Source of the DNA: Todiramphus chloris collaris
Lineage: Eukaryota; Chordata; Aves; Coraciiformes; Alcedinidae
Assembly (NCBI GenBank): GCA_025345505.1
Contig: JANVCC010000270.1
Span: 8,900,814-8,964,813 of the forward strand
Direction: 5' to 3'
DNA length: 64,000 nt
Under the pieces are notes generated by a model. That model was given only the letters and a program-made list of their open reading frames with translations, was not told the origin of the DNA and searched no databases. Positions 32,801 through 43,740 of this stretch are shown here, one piece after another. The stretch's first letter is position 1; each line of letters opens with the position of its first letter. A program made the position numbers and the translations under genes.

Positions 32801-34154
32801 CTTCTTCCTATGCAACAAAATGAAATGACATTCATAAAGTCAGGGGAGTGTGTTTTCTTTCTGTTCCTGAAGTATACAATCTTAGCTGGGGAGTAGAGTG
32901 AAAGCAAGTGAGTTTTTCCAAGAATAGAGGTTTGAATTCTCCATACAGCGTGGTGCTTGGAGGAGGTGGAAATATATATCAGGTAGGTGAGGTAAAAGCT
33001 GTGTGTAAATGATGGGAAGGAGGAGATAAGCAGTAGCCATGAGGTCCAGCCTTCAAAACAAATTTTTCAGGTCCTTCCAGGAGTGGATGACAGGTTATGT
33101 CTGTACCATACCCTTTCAGGGTAGGCATTCCCCCAAATTCAAGAGATATGGCACGCTGGTGTGAGGCATGTGAAGTAAGCTTTGGCAGGAAGATGTGACT
33201 GATATTTCTGTACCCTTGCTTGCTTTTTTGTGCTGTATAGCCTTCCATAGGCTGAAGTTGGCTGTACACTTCCTGCTTCTGCTAAAAGTGCTGCAAGTGA
33301 TCTGCTGAATTGTGATGTGTTTTTAGAGCAACTTAAGAGAGAAACACAGAAAAAGGAAAGGTCTTCTTTTAAGAGTAGATATTGGCATTTAAGCAGCACT
33401 TCTCTCTGTTTTACTGTAGAAGAAGTGAAGGTCTTAGTGGACGGGTCCTGAGAAAGCTTCCTTTCCTAGCACATGCACTTTATATTCAAGTAAGTTCATT
33501 CTATTCATTATGTTTTGATTTGGTTTTGAGACGGGTGGGAAGACATTTGGGCACTGCCTCAAGTAAAAGATTGGACCTAAACCCCCCCTTTAATCTAAAT
33601 TGCACTGTTTGTGCATCTTTGTAGACTGAAAATAATTTGTGCTGTCCATAATTTTAAATGAGATTGAAGCAGATGAGTGGGATTGATGTGTCCAACAGCA
33701 TTCTACTTTTAATTAAATGTGACAGAACATTGTGACAGAACATTGATATTGGTTCTCTGATCATTTCTTCCTGAAAGAAAACCCTCTGCCACTTTATAAA
33801 TAAACATGAATTTGCTAAATATCTATTTTGAAGCAAATCCAGAGTAATAGTGATTGACTCAAGACTTTGCATGGTTTGACTTAGACTTTACTATGCTAGC
33901 TGGTTTAAAATAAGCCAGCAGTTCTATGTTTTGTAGCATTTAGAAAATTCTGTAACACGAAGTCAAATATTTCTCTTTTCAATATTGTACTTTGTATGTA
34001 AACTATTATATACTCCTGTTGCTGCAGTGTGTCTAACAAAATGTTCTTTTATTTTCAGTCCCCCAGTGTTACAATGACAACATTTCTTCAGGCTCTTTCA
34101 CTCGTAGTAGACAAACAATTTGATGAAAGAAAGAAACTTGCAGACTGTGTGTGA
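20718..34154 (+). CDS. TRIP13: TRIP13 (PCH2 homologue), AAA+ ATPase, complete
   Basis: TRIP13 uses ATP to remodel HORMA-domain proteins: with p31comet it opens closed MAD2 to silence the spindle checkpoint, and in meiosis it removes HORMADs from synapsed chromosomes. Exons: 20718-20809, 22374-22539, 22845-22974, 24294-24349, 26971-27061, 28495-28567, 29458-29521, 29759-29845, 30713-30819, 31845-31998, 32198-32310, 33420-33489, 34059-34154; total 1299 nt, 432 codons plus stop, the same length as human. Every junction keeps phase. Walker A GPPGTGKT is at 179-186 (K185), the pore-loop Trp at 221, Walker B VLIDE at 249-253 (D252, E253), sensor 1 Asn at 300, VDRAD at 310-314, and sensor 2 Arg at 386 in LSGR. 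All key ATPase residues are intact. Start context is strong (A at -3, G at +4). Confidence 0.98.
20990..21735 (-). mobile_element. Diverged CR1 LINE, ORF2 C-terminal part
   Basis: In TRIP13 intron 1, opposite to the gene. Read on the minus strand it is a much decayed CR1 reverse transcriptase: the block at about 21685-21725 corresponds to the catalytic-region motif where CR1 has DFSKAFDTVSH, and downstream blocks match the RT-to-3'UTR region. Stops and frameshifts throughout. Confidence 0.75.
22138..22162 (+). other. Long poly(T) tract ending in TTCCTGCAG: decoy splice acceptor
   Basis: About 20 T residues followed by CCTGCAG in TRIP13 intron 1, 212 bases before the exon 2 start. It is a better match to a 3' splice site than the true acceptor at 22371-22373. 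Confidence 0.6.
22180..22282 (+). repeat. G/T-rich low-complexity tract with (TG)n
   Basis: Runs of G and T followed by about seven TG units, in TRIP13 intron 1 just upstream of exon 2. Confidence 0.8.
22374..22539 (+). CDS. TRIP13: TRIP13 coding exon 2
   Basis: 166 nt. Encodes [20 protein letters not shown] then [14 protein letters not shown] and the [16 protein letters not shown] end, part of the N-terminal substrate/p31comet-binding domain. Acceptor TTGTCAG, donor GTATTC. Confidence 0.97.
22845..22974 (+). CDS. TRIP13: TRIP13 coding exon 3
   Basis: 130 nt. Encodes [20 protein letters not shown] then [19 protein letters not shown] and VLPA. It matches the human N-terminal domain apart from a few substitutions. 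Donor GTACCC. Confidence 0.97.
23812..23905 (+). repeat. A/C-rich low-complexity tract
   Basis: Units of CAAAAG, CAAAC, ACC and CAAAAAA in TRIP13 intron 3. The open frames across it (Lys/Pro/Gln only) are not genes. Confidence 0.8.
24294..24349 (+). CDS. TRIP13: TRIP13 coding exon 4
   Basis: 56 nt. Encodes [18 protein letters not shown], with phase carried from exon 3. Acceptor TTTTGCAG, donor GTAAGT. Confidence 0.96.
24350..26970. other. TRIP13 intron 4, no other feature
   Basis: 2.6 kb of AT-rich sequence between exons 4 and 5. No exon, LINE or RNA gene recognised. Confidence 0.6.
26971..27061 (+). CDS. TRIP13: TRIP13 coding exon 5
   Basis: 91 nt. Encodes [20 protein letters not shown] then [10 protein letters not shown]. 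The first base of the Walker A glycine codon is its last base. Acceptor AATTAG, donor GTAAAA. Confidence 0.97.
27062..28494. other. TRIP13 intron 5, no other feature
   Basis: AT-rich intron, T-run near 27334-27346; nothing further recognised. Confidence 0.6.
28495..28567 (+). CDS. TRIP13: TRIP13 coding exon 6 (Walker A)
   Basis: 73 nt. Encodes [20 protein letters not shown] then RLSY. It holds the P-loop lysine (K185) that binds ATP phosphates. Acceptor CCAG, donor GTGATA. Confidence 0.97.
29458..29521 (+). CDS. TRIP13: TRIP13 coding exon 7 (pore loop)
   Basis: 64 nt. Encodes [20 protein letters not shown] then SE. W221 in SKWF is the pore-loop residue that grips substrate in human TRIP13. 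Donor GTATGT. Confidence 0.96.
29759..29845 (+). CDS. TRIP13: TRIP13 coding exon 8 (Walker B)
   Basis: 87 nt, phase 0 at both ends. Encodes [20 protein letters not shown] then ALVFVLIDE, ending exactly at the catalytic glutamate E253. Confidence 0.97.
30126..30184 (+). mobile_element. CR1 LINE fragment (3' terminus)
   Basis: Short tail in TRIP13 intron 8: GGCTGGACTTGATCTGAAAG, then TTTCCCAACCTGAAC and the terminal TTCTATGATTCTG repeat of CR1. Confidence 0.88.
30713..30819 (+). CDS. TRIP13: TRIP13 coding exon 9
   Basis: 107 nt. Encodes [20 protein letters not shown] then [15 protein letters not shown]. The acceptor follows a T-rich tract ending GTAG; donor GTAATT. Confidence 0.97.
31169..31270 (+). 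repeat. 21-bp minisatellite spanning the assembly gap
   Basis: In TRIP13 intron 9: two perfect units at 31169-31210, a partial one, ten N, then two more perfect units at 31225-31266 and a partial. The unit is pyrimidine-rich (begins CCACCTCTTG, ends TTTTATTCCTG). The units on both sides are identical, so the gap is a collapsed array of unknown size. The period is a multiple of three, which produces repeated open frames that are not genes. Confidence 0.93.
31214..31223. other. Assembly gap (10 N)
   Basis: Ten undetermined bases inside the minisatellite. The number is probably a placeholder. Confidence 0.97.
31592..31619 (+). repeat. Poly(T) tract, 28 bases
   Basis: In TRIP13 intron 9, 225 bases before the exon 10 acceptor. 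CR1 elements carry no poly(A), so this is either a microsatellite or the tail of an unrecognised minus-strand retrocopy. Confidence 0.85.
31845..31998 (+). CDS. TRIP13: TRIP13 coding exon 10 (sensor 1, arginine region)
   Basis: 154 nt. Encodes [20 protein letters not shown] then [16 protein letters not shown] and SCLEELMK. N300 is sensor 1 and R312 lies in the conserved VDRAD. Acceptor GAAG, donor GTAATA. Confidence 0.97.
32198..32310 (+). CDS. TRIP13: TRIP13 coding exon 11
   Basis: 113 nt. Encodes [20 protein letters not shown] then [17 protein letters not shown], part of the small helical AAA+ lid. Donor GTAGGG. Confidence 0.97.
33420..33489 (+). CDS. TRIP13: TRIP13 coding exon 12 (sensor 2)
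   Basis: 70 nt. Encodes [20 protein letters not shown] then YIQ. R386 in LSGR is the sensor 2 arginine. Acceptor CTGTAG, donor GTAAGT. Confidence 0.97.
34059..34154 (+). CDS. TRIP13: TRIP13 coding exon 13 and stop
   Basis: 96 nt including TGA at 34152-34154. Encodes [20 protein letters not shown] then [11 protein letters not shown]. The end differs slightly from the human AAYI end. Acceptor TTTTCAG. Confidence 0.97.
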   Translation, partial: SPSVTMTTFLQALSLVVDKQFDERKKLADCV

Positions 34155-34318
34155 TAATGTACTGGTTTATAGTTGTGTTGTTAACACTGAAAACTACATG
34201 TTTTGTACAAATTGTGCAACTAATATACATCTGTAAAACAGATTGTTTACAAAACCTGGAATGCCTAATTTAGTTTTTCAAATCATTCCTTAATAAACAA
34301 TTAAGAAATTTTACAGCG
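34155..34318 (+). terminator. TRIP13: TRIP13 3' UTR and poly(A) signal
   Basis: AATAAA at 34292-34297, 138 bases after the stop codon, is the nearest canonical signal, so cleavage is expected near 34310-34320. The 3' UTR would then be only about 160 bases. Confidence 0.8.
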
Positions 34319-35359
34319 TATTTTTCAAAAGCTTTATTTCAAATACCAGTAAGAGGATGGTAAAAGTTCTTGCTAAAAGTCAGTTTTCATCATTTGCAGT
34401 TATTAAAAGTGGGCAGACTTCTAGTCATTGTTTCTTAATCACTTTTATCCATGCATCAGGTTTTATACTTCCAATTTCTTTTATTTTTTAAATAGCTCTT
34501 TTATACTGACAGCCCAGATCTTTTATACTGACAGCTCTTTACCTTGAAATTTAATATAAATTTAACTGCAGCAGATTCAAAAGTTTGAAATCAAGAGATC
34601 ACTTAACTGTATTCTGTAATACTCCTTTTTTGTGTTGTTGCAAGGATGTGCAACAGAGTGGACCGTGCTTTCTCACTGGAGAGTAGCTTCAGTGTGTAAA
34701 AAAGGATCTTTAAAATACATGAAGCTTGGTTTTGTTTTATAAACATGACATAAAAGTTAAAAACCATCTCTGGAAAAATATTTTGTAGTGCAAAAGCCAG
34801 GAAATGTGTGCATCCTTTTCCTAGAGGAACAGTCAGTCAACCTTTATATGGTAAATACATATTCTATTGGTTACAAAGCTGTCAACTCTTCTTTTTTTTT
34901 TTTTTTTTTGCTGTGTTTACCAGTATTTTATCCACAGTCAGATGAAGGGATGAACTGTCAGGGGAGTTTCCAGGTTAGAAATTTAACTTTTCTTAAATGA
35001 AGATAAAATAGTGAGATTTAAGTTGATTTTAGCTGGTGCCTCCTGGCTGTTTGTGTTAGAAATACTTCAATGGTAGTGTGTTTTGTTACTTCCTTGTTAG
35101 TGTCTTTTAAATGACTATTATTCTATACATTCATGAGATGAAAGATTTTTGTCATGAGCTGTTTTTACTGATGAATGCTTTAAACTGTGCATTAAAAAAA
35201 TTGCACAGAACTTGTCAAGTGCTAGTAAATTTTTATTATGGCATCTGTAGTTATGTAAAGAGAGCCTCTTTGTGAAGCCTGTCTAAGTTTCTGTTCATTA
35301 TATTGCTTTTGAAAATAACTCAAGTATTATTCCCTATCCAACCTCCCAGAAAAGAAGGG
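34319..35359. other. Intergenic, downstream of TRIP13
   Basis: AT-rich. It contains a 17-bp direct repeat (TCTTTTATACTGACAGC at 34497-34513 and 34519-34535) and a poly(T) of about 18 at 34892-34909. No gene recognised. Confidence 0.6.
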
Positions 35360-35685
35360 GACTTGGCAGGAGAAGATTGTGCCAAACTGGGTCATTTGCA
35401 ACTGTGTGTCCTTCCAGTATATCAGAAGGAAAAAGATGACTAGTGAAAATGTGGGCCTGATGCTGAATGAGATGGGTGCCCCTGATGACACAGGCTAGGC
35501 AGAGTTTCTGAAGTCCTTCTTTGCATCAGTCTTTATGAGTAAGGCTGGCCCTCAGGAATCCCAGATCCTGGAGATAAGAAAGTCTGGAGAAAGGAAGACC
35601 TTCCCTTGGTCAAGGAGGATCAGGTTAGAGACAAACTAGACACCCACAGATCCATGGGTCCATGCATCCATAAGCACTGTGGGAG
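35360..35685 (+). mobile_element. CR1 LINE fragment, ORF2 EN-RT linker region
   Basis: Diverged CR1 body with the tell-tale succession TACCAGAAAG-like, then GATGAC...GGCTAGGCAGAGTTTCT, CTTCTTTGCATCAGTCTTTA (reads as the 'NAFFASVFT' type motif), and an acidic linker. Stops in all frames. Confidence 0.75.
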
Positions 35686-35689
35686 TTGG

Positions 35690-38600
35690 TAGATGTTACT
35701 ACTAAGCTAAGTTAAACAACCATCTTTTAGTACATAAAAAGTTTCACTTTAACAGATTGATTCTAATTCTGCTTAAAGCCACTAGATGGCAAGCATGAAT
35801 CCTTCAGATTTAGCAAATTACCTGAGAATGGTAAATCTGGGCTGAAATTGTCAAAAATCCTAAAGAACAAGTCTTAGTTTGCTGCAGTGAAAATCACTCT
35901 TCACAATGCAAGGTATCACTGTAGAATTTCTCTGCTTACCCTTACAAAAAGAGAGATTCTGGGATATAAAATGTTTTGCCAAAAGAAAAAAAAAACAAAT
36001 CCAAACCTAAGCTATTGCAGAATTTGATCCAAACAGAGTTTTCCATGCTATGGCAGAAGTTATTTTGTACTGTAATTTAACCATCTAATTCACTGTGTGG
36101 TGGGCTTAGAAAAAACCCCTAGGATCTAAGCCACTATAACCATAGATGATGAAATCTTGGCCCTGGTGAAGGCAAAGACTTTCAGCATAGCATACTGAAG
36201 GGTGTGGAACGTGGGGTTTTGTATCAGTTAAGTAATCCTGAAGCAGCAAACTGATTTCCTTTTTCTTGCAAAAACAAAATGTAGACCCTTTGCCACTGCT
36301 TATTTTAAGAGATATTCCGTGACTAACATTTTTTCAAGCAGCTAAAAGTTTTCATTTCTGATCCAGATCTGACTTCCTGAAGTGTGTTTGGAGGATAGAC
36401 GAGGCAATATTTGGTTATATTTCGTTTGTCTGCGAAATCATTCAGGGAACGGGAGAGGTCTGTGCCAGTCTCGTCCACTTCCACAGAAAGACAGGAATTA
36501 GGATGCTTGGTGGGAGGATTTCAAAGGGCCCAGAGCAGAGTGCTGCTCTTTTCACTCTGGCTTAGGACCATCACAGCAAATTCTGCTGGGATGACTCTGG
36601 GCTGGCAGTTTCTCGCTTGAACAGAGCTCAGTATCATCTTCAACGTACGGCCCTGGTGTCAAACTGATGTGGGCACCACAGCTGAGGGGTCATGCATAAA
36701 GCAGAGCAAAGCACAAACCTGGCCACTCAGTTATGTCATTATGTTTTTATCAACAAAACTCCAGAATCCCATCATTTCTAACGTCTTCACATTACACATC
36801 CATAGGAGCTTGCAATATTTCAACGTGAAACTGAGCCTACCATCACAGATACAAATGAACCAGGTACAGCATCTCTTGCCTTTGTGTGTGTTTCAGGCTG
36901 TTAGAGACTGATTTATGCTGCACTGTACTTGGCCTGTGGCATCAGGGCTTCCAAAAGGTGACCACTTGAAGGCCCTTAGGCTTTCCTCAGTTTTGCTGGA
37001 AGAGAGCCCAAGTAAGGCTGCTTATTGGCAACCTCTTGCTCTGGCAGCCTCTGGAGTTGTCCAGTAAGAGATTTTGCTTCCAAAACACTTTTTTTTCAGA
37101 GTAAAGACTAACTCTGAAAGAACAGCGTTTCTCTTGATGACTGGGAAGTCATCAAATTACTTTGTTAAACATTTTAATTAAACTCACTCTAAAGGTTGAT
37201 AATTTGAACACGCTAACTGCAAAATTACAATTGCTGGGACCTACCATAAGTAGGAGTGCACCTGAAGAAAAGCAATGCCCCAGCTAATGTTCCCCACTCC
37301 AAAAAAAGCTGTCTAGGGGACAAAGTTTGTCTAAGCAGCCTGCAGATGTCATGGCTGTAAGGTTATCCTGTCAACTCTACCAGCTGAATGAAATATAGAA
37401 CAAGTGTTGAAACTAAACTAAAGTGTTTAGGTGCTTATTAAGGTGTATTACTGCTTAACTTTTTATTATTGTTTCCAGTTCTAGCAATTATTTTCCTAAC
37501 TATATTTTGTGGTGTTTTTTAGGGGGTTTTTTAATAATCTTGCCTTTATACTGTCTAGTCTGTAAAATTACATAAAACAGTCCTAAAAACTAACTTCATT
37601 TTGCTTTGGCAAATACTCGCACATCATCTGCACTACTGAAGATATCAGTATATATTGCCTGGTTGAGCCTTCAGCTGACACATTCTATTCTGTTAGAGCC
37701 TGTGGACTCATCTTCCTCAGATCGCTACGAGCTGGCTATAGGGTGCTTTTAGCAGCAACCAGATCTGGTGAAATAAACATCTGTGGGTGGGTTATAGAGT
37801 GATGGCCAAGCAGCTTTAAAGTAGAAAAGATTGATTACTTGGAAACACTCCAAAAACTTTGACACATTCTACTTTAGAAAAGCATTTATCTGGAGTATAG
37901 TCCTTTTCTTGAGCTCCTCCGGGGTGCAGGAGACTGCTTCTGCACTTAAAAGTTTGGTGTTAGAGATAGGTCTTTAAAGGACCAATGTCCCTTTAAAAGT
38001 CCAGAGACTGTAACTGTCTAAAAGAGTTTTCTTATCATAGATTTTTCCTGAAGCAGCTGTTTTGTGTAATGAACACATCTGCTGTAAAGCATTTCATCTG
38101 GGCTTCTCTGCCTGCTCCTCTTCCACTTAGTCCAGGGAAGGCTTGAGCTTCTAATGAAATCTAAATAATTGACAACAGCACTGTCATGTGTGCAGAGAAA
38201 CTAAGGTGTGTTTCCAACTATTGACTTAACTGTTGCTTTTGCTGCTGTTTCTGGAATTTCTTCACCGTACATCACTTCTGACCTTACCAGATAACTCGTG
38301 TAGCCTTATTTCAGTGTTTAGGCACCTGTGGTACCACCCCTTACATGCCAAGTTAAAATTTAGTTTCTAGGAATAACAAAGTCTGCAGCTTTGAAAACGT
38401 ATTTACAAATAAAATAGGAATTTTGGTAACATTCCCTCTCCCCAAACGCATATAAATGTGACTGAACTGAAATCCAAAAAAAGAGCAAATGAGGTGAAAG
38501 ACTGTACAAGATTTTTCAATTTTCACAGTCATGCAGCAAATTTATTTAACAACTCACTGATTTAAACTTTGGATAATTATAATTATTATCCTTTCTCAAT

Positions 38601-39300
38601 AAAAGCATTTGGAAACATGACAGAAAAAGCAGTTTGACAGCAAGGCTGGAGTCTTAGAGGGAATAATAATATTACTTTCAGAATTTTGTGTGGGAGGTTT
38701 AACATTTGTTCTGCTTTTTTCTCTCAGGAATATAAAACAAATACTGGGCTCATGCCATGGGAACTAGAAAAGCATTTGCTTTTCTGGAAGCCCTCTTTTC
38801 TGCATTAACCTCCTGCCAGTTACTCTTCAATTCTTATTTGTAGGTTGCATATTAAATATAATGTAGATCAACACTTCTGAATGTGAACAGTAAGTTATGT
38901 CAAGTTTTCATATAGCTGAATCACTGAACCCTTGGAGAGTGTAATTTAGCTCTACATGGAATAAAAGATTCATGATGTCTCCTTTGACAAGGAGACCAGG
39001 AGTCAGTTGCAGTTATTCCGAAGTTTTTATACCAGAAATCTGGATTCCATTATCCACAGCAGGGATTATTCCTTTCTGAATAAATTTAACAACAAACAGG
39101 TTTCTCACAAAAACAAACAACAACAAAAAAGTGAGTAATCAAGCAGAGCTGATAAACTTGCCCACGTGCAGTCCCAGACAGTGAAATCAAAAAGGTGCAT
39201 CTGTAGTTTGGTACAAACCCAGAGAGAGCCAGCAGGGGAAGAGCCAGAGGCATAGAGTTGGGCAGTTAGGAAGACTTTTACCAAAGGAACCATTCCCCTC
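35690..39300. other. Intergenic, nothing recognised
   Basis: About 3.6 kb without a recognisable exon or repeat. The short open frames at 36411-36620 and 36669-36911 have no features of known proteins. Confidence 0.5.
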
Positions 39301-39539
39301 AGCTTTCAGAAGAATTGTACCCATCTCAGACCAGTCATACTGAGCAGCAACGTGTCCAACCCTGTTGCACTTGTACTGAACACAGACCTACAGGCTGCAT
39401 TACGCTATCAAGTTCTAACCTGTTGGCCCATGGGAATGGCATGTAGTTCTTCCTTCTGGGACAAACATTGCTTGCTAGGATGTGGAGGAGCCCATGGACA
39501 TCCGTTCCATTTCAGTATCAGTTCCAGACCAGACCATTT

Positions 39540-40000
39540 GGACTGAGTTTCCTGAAGTCCCCGGGTCCTGGCAGCAGTGGGAACAGGGAGCAGAGAGAAG
39601 GGGGATGAGCTGGGAGTGGGTGGTAATCATAGCTCAGGCATTGTCATCAGCAAGGGTGCAACCCCACAAGCTTTGAACATAGCAGGGTGCTGAGAACGGG
39701 CTCTCCTGGAGGTCCCTAAGAGGGCAAAGTAACCCCTCGGATCCAGGGTCTACCCACAAACAGCAGGAGGTGGGTCCAGAAGCAGGACTGGGGACAAGAG
39801 TTCAACAGACAGGCAAGGGGCCCACCCAGTACACAAACAGCAGAAGCCTGAAGCTGACCTGAGAGCCAGGACATCAAATTGGCACAGCTCAGCCAAGAGG
39901 GGACGGTCCCAGGCTGAGGTTTTGCCAGTGCCATTAAGGTGGCCCTGGTACCCTCAGAGCCCTGAGACCTGGCTGATACTTCCTGCCACTTCCAAGCTAA
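39540..40000. other. Purine-rich, GC-richer block of unknown nature
   Basis: The composition rises in G, A and C with repeated GGTCC/CCCACCCAG/CAGGAC words, unlike the flanks. The block at 43750-44150 resembles it in style. Possibly an unrecognised avian repeat. The open frame at 39716-40099 has no recognisable domain. Confidence 0.35.
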
Positions 40001-41505
40001 AGCCACCTCAAATGTACTTTGTTGTTTTGGCATTTTGAAATGAAATAGAACTTGGATGAGCATAAGATCGCCTGCAAACCTGCTTTGCAGCTGTTGCAAT
40101 AGTTTAAATACTTGGTCTCTTGTCTAATGTAAGACCTTCTCCACATGCTTGGCTGGATTTGAGAACCTTCTGAAGGCAATTAGTCAGATGCAGAAATGGG
40201 GGGTGAGCCAGGTTTCACTTCTCTGAAGGTACCTGTGGGATTCACTCTGTGAAAAAGACAGGTTTTTAGCCTGTAAATACTACTTTTTCTTCCCTTCATG
40301 GATGTTAATTTTTTTTTTGGTACCATTCTGGTCAGTCTTCTTTAGTCTGCATTCAATATTTGTAATGGAACAGTATGTAGTATGCATGGATGCTCTCTTA
40401 CTGTTCCTGTTTTAATCATCTACATCTGGTAACTGGGAGGATCAGCAAAGCATTAACTTAAGTGATAAACAAAGTTGCATTTCATAATATTCAATTATTT
40501 TTTTCTTTCGAGTTACAGAAATAAAACGTGGATACATAAAGCCTCTTCTTTTTTTCACTTTTGTTCTACATAGCACTAGGGATTTTCACAAAAAGAAAAT
40601 CAGAATATGTGACTGACATGCTTGAACCAGATCATTCTTAGTTTTGGGATGGTCTATTCCTGGCCTTGCTACTGACTGTTAAATAGGTTTGAGCAACTTA
40701 AGGTCTAGCTAAAGCATCTGTTGGCCAGTGTCCTATTCACACACCTGCCTGATGGTTGCACGTTCCTTGGGAGCTGTCGTTCAGGCATACAGGTCAACCC
40801 TGCTTGAACGTGCCCCCTGCTAGCATCTCTCATGCCAAGCAGTGGAAGGCAGCCTGAACTGCTTTGTGTCTTCCAACAAACATACTGAATTCAGAATGTG
40901 TCAGTACACAAGTAGACTAAAAACCAAATGCTCTCTTTAGGTGGAATTCTCTTTCCATGTACCCCCAGACTTTTTAGCTGGTGCTTCCACATCTCAGTTT
41001 TAACTTTGCTCGATCAGCACTTTGCAAAGGGGCAAGGAGGGCTGCAAAGCCATGGGGAGTTGTCTCATCGTAAGCTCCACATTATCTACTCTGTTCTGCG
41101 CTGATGTCAGGAACACAATCTTCACCACTGTGGCTCATGGGCATGGGCCTGGTCCCCCCATCACCATCCTTCCTACCCATGCATCATATGCCACCCACCC
41201 AGCTCCTCCTCCCATCTGTTGTTGCCTGTTACACTCCAACCTACAAACATCCCAGTCTGGTTTCTGTGTTTATCTCATTCCAAACATGCGAAGTATACGT
41301 TCCAGAAAAGGTCAGTCTCTTCCTAGCTGTGGGATGGGCTTTACAAGGACAATTGCTTGATCCAAATGGGCATCTTCTGAGGAGCATGTAAAAGGCAGCC
41401 TTGGTATCTGTCTCCTGCTGAGATGTTCTCTCTGTTCATACCTCAAGACTGCATGTTGGCAGTGTGAATGGGCCCCTACAGTCCTCCTCCCCACCAAAAG
41501 CCCCC
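40001..41505. other. Intergenic, nothing recognised
   Basis: No gene or clear repeat. Open frames of 95 to 112 codons near 41022-41391 lack recognisable motifs. Confidence 0.5.
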
Positions 41506-41509
41506 GTGG

Positions 41510-41750
41510 AATTACAGACACTTCCAAGAATTCATACTGGAAAGGATTTCTGGATGTCACCTGGTCCAAACCCTTGCTCAAGACAGGACCAACTTAGATC
41601 AGGTTGCTTATGGAATATCTCCAAAGAAGACAATTCTCTAAGCAACCAGCCCCACGACCTGCTGCATTTGCTCACTCTCGTGCATACAGACGAGCAGTCC
41701 TGGGCCAGTTCCCTGCAGCTAACACTGAAATATGCTGGTCCTGCCAAAGC
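41510..41750 (-). mobile_element. CR1 LINE, diverged 3' end
   Basis: Matches the CR1 3' UTR in reverse: GGTCCAAACCCTTGCTCAAG followed by the TTAGATCAGGTTGCTTATGG and ATATCTCCAAAGA blocks, then a tail near CACTGAAATATGC. More decayed than the copies in BRD9 introns. Confidence 0.8.
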
Positions 41751-43740
41751 TGATGCTGGTGAGATTCAACAGCAGACACAGAGGTATAGGGCTCAAGGCA
41801 TTGTCACATTCAGACTGGGTGCTTATGAAGGAAACTAGAAGATCTGTTCTGTGCTCACTTCACCTGCAGGAAAAACAGTTTTCTTTCACTCTTCTATGGA
41901 ACACAGATAGAGGAAAGGCTTCTTCCCTACCACGTTATCTCTGTGCTACCTGAGCTACAGGCTGCTAGGCAACTCTGACTACTGTGTCCTTCACTGACTG
42001 AAAAGTCCTGGTCTCAAAGAAATCTATTTTGATTTTTATTTTTGCACTGATCTGCTTTTTTTGAATTTCTTTTTCTCAGTCATGGAAAGAGAACAGTTTT
42101 TCTCCAGGGTAAGCCTGAACAGAAGAAGCAGGAAGGCTGAATGTCTTCAGATGCTTCCTGCAGAAGGCTCTGTAAAACTAATTTAGCTTCTTCTCTTTTT
42201 TTAATGAAACTAAAAGTCCATCAGTATTTTGAATGCCTACTTCTGAGATATGAACCAGGTATTTTATACACATCTGTGTGCTATTCTTCTTTAACAGACA
42301 AAAAAACTTAAACGCCACTGAAGCCTTACTTTTTTGGTTACTTGGATCAAAACTTTTAATAATTAAGAGGTAGGAGGCACAGCCAATGGGTATCAGAGAC
42401 TGGGACAAATGATGCAAAGTTTATTTTCAGCACAGGTAAGACTGACAATGAAGTATGTTACGCAATTGTAGTTTGGGGAATACTCTTCCACTGAAAGGAA
42501 ATCAGACTGAAGAGTTCCCCTACTTTGGCTGATACTTTAAGCATCAGATACAAGTGTAATAAACAAATATTGATTGATATTTACTGTTCTGGAGAGAATA
42601 GCAAAAATTCCCCAAGTAGGAGTGAATATAGATTTTTATTCCAAAAATTAATTCCGTGTACATTTTCTATATTTTCTATATTATAACTCAACTGATTGGT
42701 TTGCAGGTTCAGTATTTGGAACGTGACATGGGATTTTGGGTAGAGGACATTGAAGGGGGGAGGGTATATTTATGATAAAATGTTCCAAGTTTTTCCTGTT
42801 ACCTTTTGCTTTCCAGCACGTGCTCTCAGACATGGTAAATTTTCAAGATCTAAAATTTCACCTACAAGGATGGCTTTCTAGGTGCTGCAGCACAAACGTT
42901 TCTCAAAATGTAAGGAATTGCTTAGGAATCTGAATTCCTCTTCACTACAGAAGCAAAATAAGAAAGGAAAGTACTGAGAGTAATTTTTCTGTCCTGGAGA
43001 GCATCATGCATCCCTCTCGGGTCCTGTTAGTGTTGAAGGCTAAAGAATGTAGCAACATATAAATACTGGAATGATGAATGGGTCATACTCTGAACAAACA
43101 CTCACATTAGTTCCAGGCAAGATGTTTGTAAGAAATAGTTTTACTAAAATGCTAATCATTATGTAGGGACTGCTAAACCTATTAGTCTGGCTTATATTCA
43201 GCGGCAGAACGGACTTGCAACGGAGACAGCCACAACCACTTCTGGCAAACAGCTTCGTGTGAGCATCTGCAGGCATTATTTATGTTACATTCAGCCTATG
43301 TGTTGGTTGCAGGACTCCTGGATCAAACTCTGTCTGCAGAGGAAGCTCTATTTCCAGCATCACCATGCAATGCCGTGTGCTGTCAGCCTTGCTCTCATAC
43401 TTTTGGCTTTTGTTTCCTGCTCCACAGGCACCACTCTACCATATTCTGTATGTTTTCCTTTTAGGGTTTCATGAAATCAAAGCTTTTTGTAAAACATTTT
43501 CCTCTTTAGGGCTTCATGAAATCAAAGCTCTTAAAAAATCTTTGTGAATCCTTTTGAGAAAGATGTGATCCAACTAAGAGTAAGGACAATTAATGGGTTT
43601 TCTCCAACAGAATTGCATCCAAATAGGTATCTCCCTAACATATCCTGACATAACACTGTGACACATTTTCAGCCAGCACTAATGGGGATAGGATTGTAAT
43701 AAACTAGCACAGGCTTTTTGGAGTCTGTGTCACAGAGCAG
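41751..43740. other. Intergenic, with a small tandem duplication
   Basis: No gene recognised. A two-copy direct repeat with 44-45 bp spacing at 43453-43541 shares TTCATGAAATCAAAGCT. Confidence 0.55.
43453..43541 (+). repeat. Two-copy tandem duplication (about 45 bp)
   Basis: Copy 1 starts at 43453 (TTTTCCTTTTAGGG), copy 2 at 43497 (TTTTCCTCTTTAGGG); both continue with TTCATGAAATCAAAGCT. A one-base indel and a few substitutions separate them. Confidence 0.8.

Noticed and set aside
41022..41391. Overlapping 112- and 95-codon open frames
   Set aside because: No motif, no splice context, no compositional support; likely chance.
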